DNA of 64,000 nucleotides from Vallitalea sp. (GTDB lineage Bacteria > Bacillota > Clostridia > Lachnospirales > Vallitaleaceae): NCBI GenBank assembly GCA_025210515.1, contig JAOARM010000034.1, positions 62,001 through 126,000 on the forward strand, in the 5' to 3' direction. A program made the translations under genes and the position numbers. The notes beneath the pieces are model-generated. The model had not been told where the DNA came from. It saw only the letters and a list, made by a program, of their open reading frames with translations, and did no database searches. Positions 8,678-17,675 of this stretch are shown in pieces (within the stretch, counting starts at the first letter, position 1; each line of letters begins with the position of its first letter).

Positions 8678-9925
8678 TTAATGAAACCAATGTTCTGAAT
8701 AGTGCTCATGAACTTTATTTTCTTTAAAGTCAAAAATGCTATAACCTCCATATAAAGTTTTACACTCCAATATTAATTCTGGCAACATATCATTATCAAT
8801 ATCCAGAATATCAATAATATTGTATATATTCTCCATAAAATCCGAATACAAACCGCCATCTGTAAAAGGTTCAAACATAGTAATAGAACCACTTTTTGAA
8901 AGCTGATAAACGGGTTCTCCAATTTTTAATTCAATATTTTCTTTAATACCGATATCACTAGTATAATAATTATGCTCCTCTTCTAATTCCTCTTTATTAA
9001 ATCGACTATAATCATCTTTTAGTAAATAAATATTATCATTAATTATGTAATATATCATATCATAATATCCAATATTATTTGTGAATTTTAATTCATCTGA
9101 TTTCAAATTAGTTCTTCCATATAATTTACTTTTTTCTTGTTCTCTAACTAAATTACTTGCCCTTACAATATAATCACTTTTATTATCACCATTTATGTCA
9201 GTTTTATATAATTCCTCAATAATAGGTGGTGAATTATTAATTCCTCTTTCATTCAATAAATTATATACTGATTCTATCAATATTTTATTTTCTAATACTT
9301 CATTGTTTATATTGTACACTCTAGAGCAAGATATATCATTTGCTCTCCAGTCCCCTGAAAGAGCAATATAATTTTCTAAGTGGTTATTATTTAAAAATGT
9401 ATCATAATCTTCATATTCAATGGGTCCAAATTCATCAATGAATGTATTATCACCACAGTAAATTCTATATTTCCCATATTGTTCTTCTTTTCCATACTCA
9501 TCTATAAAAGCTCTATGCGCAAATATAGTATATTCCCCCATTTTTACATCAATTGTTGCAATAAGACAACCATTAACTATAACTTTAGTAAAATCACTAG
9601 TTAACTCCATTACTTCATTATTCTGACCAATGTTACAAGAATCAATCATTGCTTTAAATTGTTCTATCTCATTACGGGTACTTTTTAGTTCTTCTTGTAA
9701 ATTAATTACTATACCCTCTTTTTCGTCTAATAACATTTTATATTTATCTGTTTTTTCATTAGCTAACTTCAAATCCTTTTGAGTATTATCAATAGCTGAT
9801 ATTAAATTATTATACTCTTGTTCTAAAATATATAAAGAATTATCATTTTCACTTTTAGCTGATGACATACAACCACATAATAATATTGCTATTGCTATTG
9901 TAGATATTATACTTCTGATCTTCAT
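8678..9925 (-). CDS. Lipoprotein with coiled coil and Ca-loop-like repeats
   Basis: Predicted surface lipoprotein of unknown role, 415 residues. The signal peptide ends in the lipobox LLCGC; a coiled coil follows at about residues 35-95 (EEGIVINLQEELKSTRNEIE region). The C-terminal half has two D-x-N/D-x-D segments, DINGDNKSDYIV and LDIDNDMLPELIL, like the calcium loops of FG-GAP/VCBS-type repeats. The ATG at 9925 follows AAGGAG by eight bases and is preferred to a GTG three codons upstream. It is 64 bases downstream of the YcxB-like gene. No ligand can be inferred. Confidence 0.82.
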   Translation of the reverse strand: MKIRSIISTIAIAILLCGCMSSAKSENDNSLYILEQEYNNLISAIDNTQKDLKLANEKTDKYKMLLDEKEGIVINLQEELKSTRNEIEQFKAMIDSCNIGQNNEVMELTSDFTKVIVNGCLIATIDVKMGEYTIFAHRAFIDEYGKEEQYGKYRIYCGDNTFIDEFGPIEYEDYDTFLNNNHLENYIALSGDWRANDISCSRVYNINNEVLENKILIESVYNLLNERGINNSPPIIEELYKTDINGDNKSDYIVRASNLVREQEKSKLYGRTNLKSDELKFTNNIGYYDMIYYIINDNIYLLKDDYSRFNKEELEEEHNYYTSDIGIKENIELKIGEPVYQLSKSGSITMFEPFTDGGLYSDFMENIYNIIDILDIDNDMLPELILECKTLYGGYSIFDFKENKVHEHYSEHWFH

Positions 9926-9998
9926 AGCTCTCACTCCTTGAAATACACAAAATTTTGGTTAATGTTTTCATATTTCCGCTGGTTGACCTACTTGGTAA

Positions 9999-10544
9999 TT
10001 ATATTTTAATTTTCTTTTTATCTAATTTCACCTTAATTAACTTATTAAATTGGTTAATACTCACTTCATCAAAATGTTTTCTTGGAATCACATAACATTG
10101 TATATTTGAAATATAAATAGTATAAAAATCTTTTACTCTACATATTTTATATACTTTATCCCACGATATATTTCCTTTGCCACTTTCGCTTTCTATTGTA
10201 AACCCATTTTCTCCAAATCTATATGTTACTTCCTGCTGTAATAATTTATTAGTTTTATATGTTTTTATTGCCGCTTTATTAACAATGAATCTTATAAATA
10301 AAACTATAATAATTACTACCAAAATAATCTTTAATAATCCTAACCCACCATTTATTAACATTTTACTACTGATATCTTTATTCATATTGAATAAAGTATA
10401 TATGTATATTCCAATTGCTAATATAAAAGTAAAAATACCATACATCCTTATTCCTCTGGTCTTTTTGGATAACGTTTTAATGTTATATTCAATATAATCT
10501 TTTTGTGCAAGTTTAATCTTAATTTCTATGATATTATCATTCAT
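9999..10544 (-). CDS. YcxB-like membrane protein
   Basis: 181 residues with two membrane helices (MYGIFTFILAIGIYIYTLF and IILVVIIIVLFIRFIV), followed by a cytosolic beta-rich domain whose pattern EVTYRFGENGFTIESESGKG...ISWDKVYKICRVKDFYTIYIS...YVIPRKHF is the signature of the YcxB-like C-terminal domain. These proteins are widespread in Firmicutes; their function is unknown. AAGGAG lies before the ATG. Assignment is from the motif pattern only. Confidence 0.8.
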   Translation of the reverse strand: MNDNIIEIKIKLAQKDYIEYNIKTLSKKTRGIRMYGIFTFILAIGIYIYTLFNMNKDISSKMLINGGLGLLKIILVVIIIVLFIRFIVNKAAIKTYKTNKLLQQEVTYRFGENGFTIESESGKGNISWDKVYKICRVKDFYTIYISNIQCYVIPRKHFDEVSINQFNKLIKVKLDKKKIKI

Positions 10545-10704
10545 AATTTCTCTCCTTTTTTATTACAACAAAATTCATATGTATTATGCATTAGTCCTAC
10601 CATTATTGCAGTCATCTGTCAATCATTTCATCCACATCTCTTATCATATATATTATCTAATTTATTATTTTTTCACTGAATCTTTTAATATAAACAACAA
10701 TATT

Positions 10705-11334
10705 TTACATAGAAAAGTTATCAAATGAAAATTCTACTTCAGCTCCTAAAGATGTTGCTAGTAAAATACATTGAGCAATATCTAGCTTAACCTTATGTAA
10801 ATCTAATTCAGATAGGTCTATACCTTCTATTACTGCTCCTCGTAAATTACAACCTGTAAGTTTTGCCTTATGCAAATTTGTATATATTAATTTAGAATTA
10901 TCAAAGATAGTTTTTTCTAAGTTACATCCAGATAAGTCTGCTCTAGTGAAATTTATTTCTGTAAGATCTAGTCCTTTAAAATCATGAAATTTTAAATTAG
11001 TATACGACCAGTCTCCTCTTCTAATTACAATTCCCAGTAAGTTTGCTTCTTGAAAGGTTGAGCCTACCATTTTACAGTCTTCAAAACACGTATTAAATAA
11101 ATCAGCAAACCTAAATCTACAGTTTAAGAAGGCAGAATTCTTTATATCACTTGCATTTAATCTAGTAGATTTGAAATTACAATTTACAAATTCACAGCTA
11201 GTAATTGTAGATTCATCCATTACAGCGTTTTTAAAATTGCAATTTGCAAATACTGATTTTCTAATATGAAGAAATCTAAAGTCCATATCTTCAAAACTAG
11301 TTTCTTCATATTTACTTTCGCTTAATATATTCAT
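10705..11334 (-). CDS. Pentapeptide-repeat protein, Qnr/McbG-like
   Basis: 209 residues of right-handed beta-helix repeats of the form A(D/N)LxX, for example FVNCNFKSTRLNASDIKNS, DLTEINFTRADLSGCNLEK and YTNLHKAKLTGCNLRGA. Length, a break in the repeats around GDWSYTNLKFHDFKGLDL and the C-terminal cap LDLHKVKLDIAQCILLATSLGAEV parallel Qnr proteins, which mimic DNA and shield gyrase from quinolones or microcin B17. That function is inferred from family resemblance; many such proteins have other roles. GGAAGG precedes the ATG. The gene stands alone after the rnf terminator, with a palindrome 96 bases upstream. Confidence 0.82.
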   Translation of the reverse strand: MNILSESKYEETSFEDMDFRFLHIRKSVFANCNFKNAVMDESTITSCEFVNCNFKSTRLNASDIKNSAFLNCRFRFADLFNTCFEDCKMVGSTFQEANLLGIVIRRGDWSYTNLKFHDFKGLDLTEINFTRADLSGCNLEKTIFDNSKLIYTNLHKAKLTGCNLRGAVIEGIDLSELDLHKVKLDIAQCILLATSLGAEVEFSFDNFSM

Positions 11335-11429
11335 ATGTTAATTTCCTTCCTTAATTAAAATCGTGTATAATATAGTACTATAAAATATAAAATCAGTATG
11401 CATTACTCAATAAAAATATACTAAAGTAA

Positions 11430-11453
11430 ATGCGGACTATCAATAGCCCGCAT
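11430..11453. repeat. 24-base palindrome upstream of the pentapeptide gene
   Basis: ATGCGG-A-CTAT-CA-ATAG-C-CCGCAT: ten paired positions per arm with one A/C mismatch, GC-richer than the surroundings. It lies about 100 bases upstream of the gene at 10705-11334 and downstream of rnfB, inside a 338-base gap (11335-11672) that holds nothing else apart from the rnf terminator. On the minus strand it has no U-tract after it, so it may be an operator or a leader hairpin. Function unproven. Confidence 0.4.
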
Positions 11454-11653
11454 CACTAATTTTTTCCACTCAAATATTAAGAAACTTTAAATATTAGTTG
11501 AATGTTCATTAGACTCATTTGCTAGATTAACCAATTAATATTATAACAAACAATATATAACTATACAACAATACTAATAATATTATATACTACATATATC
11601 AAATTAGTAATTATATAACATAATATGAAATATATAGTGCAATATCAAAACCC

Positions 11654-11677
11654 AAAAAAAGTAGGGTTTCCCCTACT
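11654..11677 (-). terminator. Rho-independent terminator of the rnf operon
   Basis: On the minus strand the stem AGTAGGG / CCCTACT with loop GAAA is followed directly by a run of seven T. The stem overlaps the rnfB stop codon, so it closes the rnfCDGEAB transcript. Confidence 0.85.
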
Positions 11678-12473
11678 CTTTAACGATTATTGCTTTTGTT
11701 GGACATTTTTCTACACACTTCATACATGCCGTACATTTTTCATAATCAATCTTAGCTATATTATTTTCAACCGTTATAGCTTCAAACTCACATACTCTAG
11801 TACATAAACGACAACCAATACAACCTACTTCACAGCTTAATTTTACTTCTTTTCCTTTATTAGTTGAGTTACATTTTACTCGTACTTGACTTTCATGTGG
11901 TATAAGTTCAATAAGGTCTTTTGGACAGGCATCTACGCACATTCCACATGATGTACATTTTTCTTCATCTACCGTAGCTATTCCATCAACAATATGTATA
12001 GCATCAAACATACATGCATTAACACAGCTTCCTAGTCCTAGACAACCATATTCACACGCCTTAGAACCTTTTCCTTGTAAGAAGTTTGCATTTTTACAAT
12101 CCATAACGCCAACATATTCATATTTTTCTTTTGCTTTGCTACATGTACCGTTACATTTCACATAAGCAATTTTTTTAACATCATTTGTATTTTCAAGCCC
12201 TAGTAACGTGGATATTTTATCTGAAAGTTTTGCTCCGCCTACTGGACATCCATTAGGTTTAGCATTTCCTTCAACTACAGCTTTTGCAAAAGCATCACAA
12301 CCAGCAAAGCCACAGCCACCACAGTTAGCACCTGGTAATATATCTCTAACTTTTGGAATCATAGGATCAACTTCTACAGCAAATTTTTTACCTGCTATTC
12401 CAAGTCCCAGACCAAATACAATTCCTAATCCTCCGATACTTAAAGCAGGATATACTATACTAGTCCATTCCAT
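11673..12473 (-). CDS. rnfB: Rnf complex subunit B (ferredoxin-type iron-sulfur protein)
   Basis: Takes electrons from reduced ferredoxin into the membrane-bound ferredoxin:NAD oxidoreductase. Order: one membrane helix (VYPALSIGGLGIVFGLGLGIA), the Fes domain with NCGGCGFAGCDAFAKAVVEG, then several 4Fe-4S motifs (GLGSCVNACMFDA, CTSCGMCVDACP, CIGCRLCTRVCE, CTACMKCVEKCP). The number of cluster motifs is as in clostridial RnfB. The ATG at 12473 is preferred: the earlier in-frame ATG lies inside its ribosome site TGGAGG. Last gene of rnfCDGEAB; 33 bases after rnfA; stop codon within the terminator stem. Confidence 0.95.
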   Translation of the reverse strand: MEWTSIVYPALSIGGLGIVFGLGLGIAGKKFAVEVDPMIPKVRDILPGANCGGCGFAGCDAFAKAVVEGNAKPNGCPVGGAKLSDKISTLLGLENTNDVKKIAYVKCNGTCSKAKEKYEYVGVMDCKNANFLQGKGSKACEYGCLGLGSCVNACMFDAIHIVDGIATVDEEKCTSCGMCVDACPKDLIELIPHESQVRVKCNSTNKGKEVKLSCEVGCIGCRLCTRVCEFEAITVENNIAKIDYEKCTACMKCVEKCPTKAIIVKE

Positions 12474-12506
12474 ATCTACATCCTCCATTTCACATGTTTC
12501 ATTATC

Positions 12507-13082
12507 TTATTTAATTAGTCCTTGGAAACCTAAAAAAGCAATTGCCATTAATCCAGCTGTTATAAGAACTATAGGGTATCCTTTAAAAGGTTTTGGTATA
12601 TCATTATATTCAATTCTTTCTCTAATACCTGCTAATATAACAATTGCAAGTGTAAATCCTATAGCAGTACCAAATCCATTAATAATACTTTTTATGAGTG
12701 AATAATTTGCTTGCATATTAATAACTGCAACACCAAGAACAGCACAGTTAGTAGTAATAAGTGGTAAATATACACCTAATGCTTGGTATAATGATGGACT
12801 ACTTTTTTGTATTATCATTTCCACTAATTGAACTAAAGAAGCTATAACCAAAATAAATGCTATAGTGTATAAATACTCTAAATCTCTTGGTACTAATATA
12901 TAATTATAAACTAAATATGAAATCATAGATGCTAAAGTCATAACGAAAGTAACGGCAAGACCCATACCAAATGCAGTTTCAACCTTCTTAGACACACCTA
13001 GAAATGGACATATTCCTAAAAATCTTGTTAACACAACATTATTAACTAATATTGCTCCAATAAAAAGTAATAATAATTCCAT
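12507..13082 (-). CDS. rnfA: Rnf complex subunit A
   Basis: Integral membrane subunit of the ion-pumping Rnf complex, 191 residues, six predicted helices, homologous to RnfE and to NqrE. Family motifs: NNVVLTRFLGICPFLGVSKK near the N terminus and LPLITTNCAVLGVA in the middle; the conserved Cys of these two segments are the ligands of the membrane-embedded [2Fe-2S] cluster shared with RnfE in known complexes. GAGGAGGG precedes the ATG, 12 bases after the rnfE stop. Confidence 0.95.
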   Translation of the reverse strand: MELLLLFIGAILVNNVVLTRFLGICPFLGVSKKVETAFGMGLAVTFVMTLASMISYLVYNYILVPRDLEYLYTIAFILVIASLVQLVEMIIQKSSPSLYQALGVYLPLITTNCAVLGVAVINMQANYSLIKSIINGFGTAIGFTLAIVILAGIRERIEYNDIPKPFKGYPIVLITAGLMAIAFLGFQGLIK

Positions 13083-13094
13083 GATATCCCTCCT

Positions 13095-13712
13095 CTATGC
13101 CTTTCTTGATTCTCTATCTTTTATATAATTAAAGATTGCAAATAGCAGACCAAGTACTATAAAAGCACCAGGAGCTAGAATCATAATTGATATTGGTTGG
13201 TATCCTGCTGGCATAACAAAAGCTTCTAATGATGTACCTGCAAATACTGTACCAGCACCTAATAACTCTCTTACAAAACCAATAATCCCTAAAGCAATAG
13301 TAAATCCAAGTCCCATAGAGAATCCATCAACTATAGAAGGTATCACTTTATTCTTAGCCGCAAAAGCCTCAGCTCTAGCCAATACAACACAGTTAACTAC
13401 AATCAAAGGAATAAATAACCCAAGTGCGTCATAAAGTGCTGGAACATATCCTTGTAAAAATAAATCTACCATAGTTACAAATGTTGCAATTATAACTATA
13501 AATGAAGGTATTCTTACTTTTGAAGGAATTATATTTCTAAGTAGTGAAATAACAAGGTTTGAAAATATAAGTACAACTGTTGTTGCTAGACCCATTCCGA
13601 CTCCATTAAAAGCTGATGTTGTAACTGCAAGAGTAGGACACATACCTAATACCTGTACAAAAGTTGGATTATCATCAACTAATCCATTCTTAAATACTTT
13701 ACCTAAATTCAT
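13095..13712 (-). CDS. rnfE: Rnf complex subunit E
   Basis: Membrane subunit paired with RnfA (inverted-topology homologue), 205 residues. Motifs: NPTFVQVLGMCPTLAVTTSA and IPLIVVNCVVLARAEAFA, which carry the conserved Cys, then several hydrophobic helices. The ATG follows AGGGGG and begins one base after the end of rnfG, indicating tight co-translation. Position and length match acetogen and clostridial rnf operons. Confidence 0.95.
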   Translation of the reverse strand: MNLGKVFKNGLVDDNPTFVQVLGMCPTLAVTTSAFNGVGMGLATTVVLIFSNLVISLLRNIIPSKVRIPSFIVIIATFVTMVDLFLQGYVPALYDALGLFIPLIVVNCVVLARAEAFAAKNKVIPSIVDGFSMGLGFTIALGIIGFVRELLGAGTVFAGTSLEAFVMPAGYQPISIMILAPGAFIVLGLLFAIFNYIKDRESRKA

Positions 13713-13713
13713 T

Positions 13714-14286
13714 TTATTGTGCCCCCTTACTTAAATTAGTATTAAAATAGTTAATAGCAACATTAACTGCATTAGTAACTGCTCTTGATGATATTGTAGC
13801 TCCACTTAATGAATCAATCTCTGTATCAGAAGTTGCACCATTTTTAACTACAGTTAATTGTTGTGTTGGCTTTCCTTTAAACTGATTTTTAAAGCTATCT
13901 TTATCTGCATTAGCTCCAAGCCCTGGTGTTTCACTATGTTTCGTAATATCAATACCTGATACAGTACCATCTATATTAATACCAACAACTAATTCGATCA
14001 CTCCACCATAACCTTCTTTTGTAGCAAGTTTAAATGCATAACCGACAATATCTTCGCCTTTTTTAGCAACAAAAAGTTCAGTTATAGAAGACTCATTTTC
14101 TAAATCTACTGTACTTTTTTCAAAAGTAGCATTTTCTATAACACTATTTAAAGCTTTATTTCTTATTTTAATTTGTTGGTCTTTTATAGGTTCTTCTGTT
14201 ATTGTATAAGTACCTCCCAATAATAAACCAGCAATTAGAGTAATAGCAAAAAGAATTAAAGCGTCTTTAATAATATTACTTTTCAT
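13714..14286 (-). CDS. rnfG: Rnf complex subunit G (covalent FMN subunit)
   Basis: 190 residues: one N-terminal helix (ALILFAITLIAGLLLGGTY) and an extracytoplasmic FMN-binding domain. The SGAT motif in IDSLSGATISSRAVTNAV carries the Thr that is flavinylated in the family; GGVIELVVGI is also typical. The start at 14286 lies inside the end of rnfD (11-base overlap) and has GGGGAGGTGG upstream; a longer frame reaches further back but has no ribosome site. It needs the flavin transferase ApbE, which is not seen in this window. Confidence 0.94.
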   Translation of the reverse strand: MKSNIIKDALILFAITLIAGLLLGGTYTITEEPIKDQQIKIRNKALNSVIENATFEKSTVDLENESSITELFVAKKGEDIVGYAFKLATKEGYGGVIELVVGINIDGTVSGIDITKHSETPGLGANADKDSFKNQFKGKPTQQLTVVKNGATSDTEIDSLSGATISSRAVTNAVNVAINYFNTNLSKGAQ

Positions 14287-15217
14287 TTTTTGCCACCTCC
14301 CCAAATACACGTGGGATAGTATATTTATCAATAAGCGGTACAAAAAGGTTCATAATTAAAATAGCAAATGAAACCCCTTCAGGATAACCACCATATAATC
14401 TAATAACGGCTGTTAATATACCACATCCAAGTCCCATTATTACTTGTCCTGTCTTAGTAATTGGAGATGATGAGTAGTCTGTAGCCATAAAGAAAGCTCC
14501 TATCATAAGACCACCACCGAATACATGATAACCAAGATAATTCATATCAAATCCTTTGCCTCCAAGAATAAGTGCTAATACAAATACAGTTCCTATGTAA
14601 AGTACTGGAATTCTCCAGTTAATTATTTTACGTGCTAATAAGTAAATACCACCTAATAAAATAGCTATAACTGATGTTTCTCCAATACATCCTCCAATAA
14701 AGCCAAAGAAAGTATCATATACACTTGGTAAATTAGTTGCACCTTCTTTGATTAAAGCTAATGGAGTAGCAGTACTAACACCATTAAGCTCCCATCTTGT
14801 CATTAATCCAGTAAAAGAAATAACTAGAAATGCTCTAGCACCTAAAGCAGGATTCATAAAATTCTGCCCAAGTCCACCAAATAACTGTTTTACAATAATA
14901 ATTGCAACGAAGCTACCAAAAACTGGTAACCAATATGGAACTGTATGGGGTAAATTAAGAGCTAATAATAAACCAGTAACTACTGCACTATAATCTGTAA
15001 TTGTTATATCTCTATTTGTAAATTTTTGAAACATTGCTTCTGCCAAAACACTTGAAATAATACAAAGCATTACTATGATTAATGCTCTTGTACCAAAATT
15101 ATAGATTCCAAATATTGTAGCTGGCAATAAAGCAATTACTACATCTCTCATAATTTTCTCTGTTGAATCATTTGAACGTATATGAGGTGAAGATGATACG
15201 ATATATTTATCTGTCAC
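14276..15217 (-). CDS. rnfD: Rnf complex subunit D (membrane FMN subunit)
   Basis: 313 residues with multiple membrane helices. N-terminal SSSPHIRSNDSTEKIM is typical of RnfD/NqrB. The Thr of GVSTATPLALIKEG is the site of covalent FMN in the family; NPALGARAF and ATDYSSSPIT are further conserved segments. The start is GTG at 15217 with GGGAGGACTT upstream. Overlaps rnfG by 11 bases and follows rnfC after 14 bases. Confidence 0.95.
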   Translation of the reverse strand: MTDKYIVSSSPHIRSNDSTEKIMRDVVIALLPATIFGIYNFGTRALIIVMLCIISSVLAEAMFQKFTNRDITITDYSAVVTGLLLALNLPHTVPYWLPVFGSFVAIIIVKQLFGGLGQNFMNPALGARAFLVISFTGLMTRWELNGVSTATPLALIKEGATNLPSVYDTFFGFIGGCIGETSVIAILLGGIYLLARKIINWRIPVLYIGTVFVLALILGGKGFDMNYLGYHVFGGGLMIGAFFMATDYSSSPITKTGQVIMGLGCGILTAVIRLYGGYPEGVSFAILIMNLFVPLIDKYTIPRVFGEVAKNEK

Positions 15218-15231
15218 GACTAAGTCCTCCC

Positions 15232-16551
15232 TTATTTCTTATTCTTTGCCATGATTGTTCTTCTTGTCGTTCTTATAGAATGTACTAAGTGTCGTTTTGA
15301 CGGGCAGACATAAGAACAAGCCCCACATTCCATACAATTCATTCCTTTATATTTTACAAAAAGATCATCTTCATTATTAATTGCATATTTATTAAGTTCT
15401 AGTGGTAGTAAATTCATTGGACAGACGTTAACGCATTTACCACAACGTATACAGTTTTTTTCCTTAGTAATCTTTGCCTCAGCTTTTGTTAAACATAATA
15501 TTGATGATGAACCTTTGATTACCGGAACATCAAGTGAGAAAAGAGCTAATCCCATCATTGGACCACCAGATATTATTTTTTCTGGTTCTTCTACAAATCC
15601 ACCAGCAGCTTCAATTAATTCTCTATAGCTAGTTCCTATTCTAACTTTAAAATTCTGTGGTTCTTTGATAGCTCCACCAGTAACTGTAACAATTCTTCTC
15701 ATAAGAGGTCTACCTCTTAAAACCGCGCGATGAATAGCTACAACTGTATCAATATTTTGTACAATACAACCTACATCTGCTGGTAACCCACCTGTTGGAA
15801 CTTCACGCTTTGTAATAGAGTAGATTAATTGTTTTTCTGCTCCTTGAGGGTATTTAGTCTTTAATACACCTACACTTATATTATTAAGTCCTTTTACAGC
15901 TTCTTTCATAGCTTTTATTGCATTAGGTTTATTATCTTCAATTCCTATTACACCTTTTGCTTCTGGGAATAAGTGTAATATTATCTGAAGTCCTTTAACA
16001 ACTCTATCAGTTTCTTCAAGCATAATTCTATGATCTGAAGTCAGATACGGTTCACATTCTGCACCATTAACTATAATATAGTCAATTTTTTTCTCTGGTG
16101 GTGGTGATAATTTAATGAATGTAGGAAAAGCAGCTCCACCCATTCCAACTATTCCAGCTTCTTTTATAATCTTGAGAATTTCTTCTTTTGATAGATTAGT
16201 AAAGTCTTCTCTTGGTTTCATGGAATCATTTTCCGTATATTCACCGTCATTTTCAATTATAATACTTTGAACTTTTGAACCATTTGTATGAAGTTCATCA
16301 CTGATAGCCTTAACTGTTCCAGACACACTACTGTGAATAGGAGATGAAACAAAACCTTGTGGTTCACCTATTAACTGTCCTACTAACACTTTGTCACCTT
16401 TTTTTACTACAGGCTTACAAGGTGCACCTATATGCTGTAGCATTGGAAAAACCAAATCACCTTTTGGCATATATAGTTTTATTGGTTTTTCTTCTGTAAA
16501 GTCTTTTGAATGGCTTGGATGAATTCCTCTTTTAAAAGTCAATGCAGCCAT
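15232..16551 (-). CDS. rnfC: Rnf complex subunit C (NADH-binding iron-sulfur protein)
   Basis: Peripheral cytoplasmic subunit that passes electrons to NAD. 439 residues from the chosen start MAALTFKRGIHP. Features in order: barrel-sandwich N-terminal domain, the NADH/FMN-binding Rossmann region (GIVGMGGAAFPTFIK; NGAECEPYLTSDHRIMLE), SLBB domain, and two 4Fe-4S motifs (CIRCGKCVNVCPMNLLP and CMECGACSYVCPSKRHL). The ATG at 16551 has AGGGGG six bases upstream; earlier in-frame starts touch or precede that site. First gene of rnfCDGEAB, with a leader of about 500 bases free of genes. Confidence 0.95.
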   Translation of the reverse strand: MAALTFKRGIHPSHSKDFTEEKPIKLYMPKGDLVFPMLQHIGAPCKPVVKKGDKVLVGQLIGEPQGFVSSPIHSSVSGTVKAISDELHTNGSKVQSIIIENDGEYTENDSMKPREDFTNLSKEEILKIIKEAGIVGMGGAAFPTFIKLSPPPEKKIDYIIVNGAECEPYLTSDHRIMLEETDRVVKGLQIILHLFPEAKGVIGIEDNKPNAIKAMKEAVKGLNNISVGVLKTKYPQGAEKQLIYSITKREVPTGGLPADVGCIVQNIDTVVAIHRAVLRGRPLMRRIVTVTGGAIKEPQNFKVRIGTSYRELIEAAGGFVEEPEKIISGGPMMGLALFSLDVPVIKGSSSILCLTKAEAKITKEKNCIRCGKCVNVCPMNLLPLELNKYAINNEDDLFVKYKGMNCMECGACSYVCPSKRHLVHSIRTTRRTIMAKNKK

Positions 16552-17074
16552 TAGCATCCCCCTGTCTCTATTAGATTTTTGCAATTATTGCAATAACTAA
16601 TCTATTCATCTAATCATTAACTTCACAAAATCTTATATAATACTAATTGTTTAACTACTATTATATAATATTTTGTATTGTTTATATAGCATAATAACAA
16701 TATTCCTAAAAATTACATATTACTTGATGAATATTTCAACAACTTAACATGTCCACTATATAAGAGTCAATATACATTACTAGAAGAATAGATTCATATT
16801 GTACAATTATTTACATTGCTAGATAGTCATTTATTATATAATTATTATATTCCACAAAATAATTAATATAACATAATGATAAATTATATATTTATAATAA
16901 TACAAACAAATGAGTAATACAACAATTGATAAAAAAAGCACAAACTACTCCAAAGCCTAATTATACAAGGAAAACTATGTATTTTGTTTATTGTATACAA
17001 TATGCATTTCATTATTTTCTTCATAATTTTTTTTTAAAAGTTAAAATTCATATAATGTTTGTGAATACGTTAAC
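16552..17074. other. Gene-free upstream region of the rnf operon
   Basis: About 520 very AT-rich bases between the bidirectional terminator at 17075-17113 and rnfC. The rnf promoter should lie here. A minus-strand TTGACT at about 16764-16769 and several TATAAT-like boxes (for example near 16659-16666) are visible, but none forms a convincing -35/-10 pair. No riboswitch consensus and no coding frame with a ribosome site were recognised. Confidence 0.4.
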
Positions 17075-17113
17075 AAAAGGCTTAGAGCATAATAATTATT
17101 CTCTAAGCCTTTT
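17075..17113. terminator. Bidirectional Rho-independent terminator
   Basis: Perfect 13-base arms AAAAGGCTTAGAG (17075-17087) and CTCTAAGCCTTTT (17101-17113) with a 13-base AT loop. Both strands end in four T. The right arm contains the stop codon of the ATPase gene at 17103, so it ends the hydrogenase-sensor cluster and separates it from rnf. Confidence 0.85.
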
Positions 17114-17657
17114 CATAATTAAGTTCATCGATATTCTCTTTTAGAAATTCTTTTAACCATTGAATAACATTAATATCCGTTAATGGAATATCATCACCTA
17201 AAACCTCTTTGATTTCTTTAGTACTTATATCAAAAGTAGAATCGTTATAGTAATGTATATACTTAATATTTATATCTGAATTAGAAGTTATAAGCATTGC
17301 TATAGTAGCAACAATATCCCCCATTGGAGGTCTGTCTATATGATTATATTCCATAACCGCTTTTAAAGCTGTACCTTCATTAACTATAGTTTCAATACTT
17401 AGATTGCCATTACATAAATTACAAGTATCATCTAAAAGTGGTAATCCAAGTCCTACTTTTCTCATAGTTCTTGAAGTTGTGAATGGATTTAGTATATCTT
17501 CAAAAATATCTTTTGGTATTCCTGTACCATCATCTTTAATGCTAAATTCAAATAAATTATCAATAATATTCTCTTTTACAATAATAGTAATATTATGTGC
17601 TTTTGCTCTAACACTATTTTGAGCTATATCCAATATATGCATAGATAATTCTTTCAT
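17103..17657 (-). CDS. GHKL-type ATP-binding protein of the hydrogenase-sensor cluster
   Basis: 184 residues. The first 110 form a histidine-kinase-like ATPase domain: N box with LDIAQNSVRAKA (residues about 10-21), G1 box IKDDGTGIP and G2-like GLGLPLLDD. There is no phosphoacceptor-His dimerisation domain, so it is not a complete sensor kinase. The C-terminal part (DRPPMGDIVATIAMLITSN...) is family specific. It ends the five-gene cluster that contains the sensory hydrogenase; similar ATPase, DRTGG and hydrogenase genes travel together in clostridia. A role in relaying a redox signal is an inference. Confidence 0.8.
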   Translation of the reverse strand: MKELSMHILDIAQNSVRAKAHNITIIVKENIIDNLFEFSIKDDGTGIPKDIFEDILNPFTTSRTMRKVGLGLPLLDDTCNLCNGNLSIETIVNEGTALKAVMEYNHIDRPPMGDIVATIAMLITSNSDINIKYIHYYNDSTFDISTKEIKEVLGDDIPLTDINVIQWLKEFLKENIDELNYEKA

Positions 17658-17675
17658 ATAAGCTGTCCTTTCAAG

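Noticed and set aside
10177-10497. Plus-strand open frame of 106 codons
   Set aside because: It is the antisense of the YcxB-like gene, with no ribosome site and a composition explained by the hydrophobic codons of the opposite strand.
12208-12705. Plus-strand open frame of 165 codons across rnfB and rnfA
   Set aside because: It is antisense to two well-identified Rnf genes, is unusually rich in Pro and Ala, and has no ribosome site.
17075-17113. Perfect inverted repeat that could be a mobile element end
   Set aside because: It overlaps a stop codon and has T-runs on both strands, so a bidirectional terminator explains it fully.
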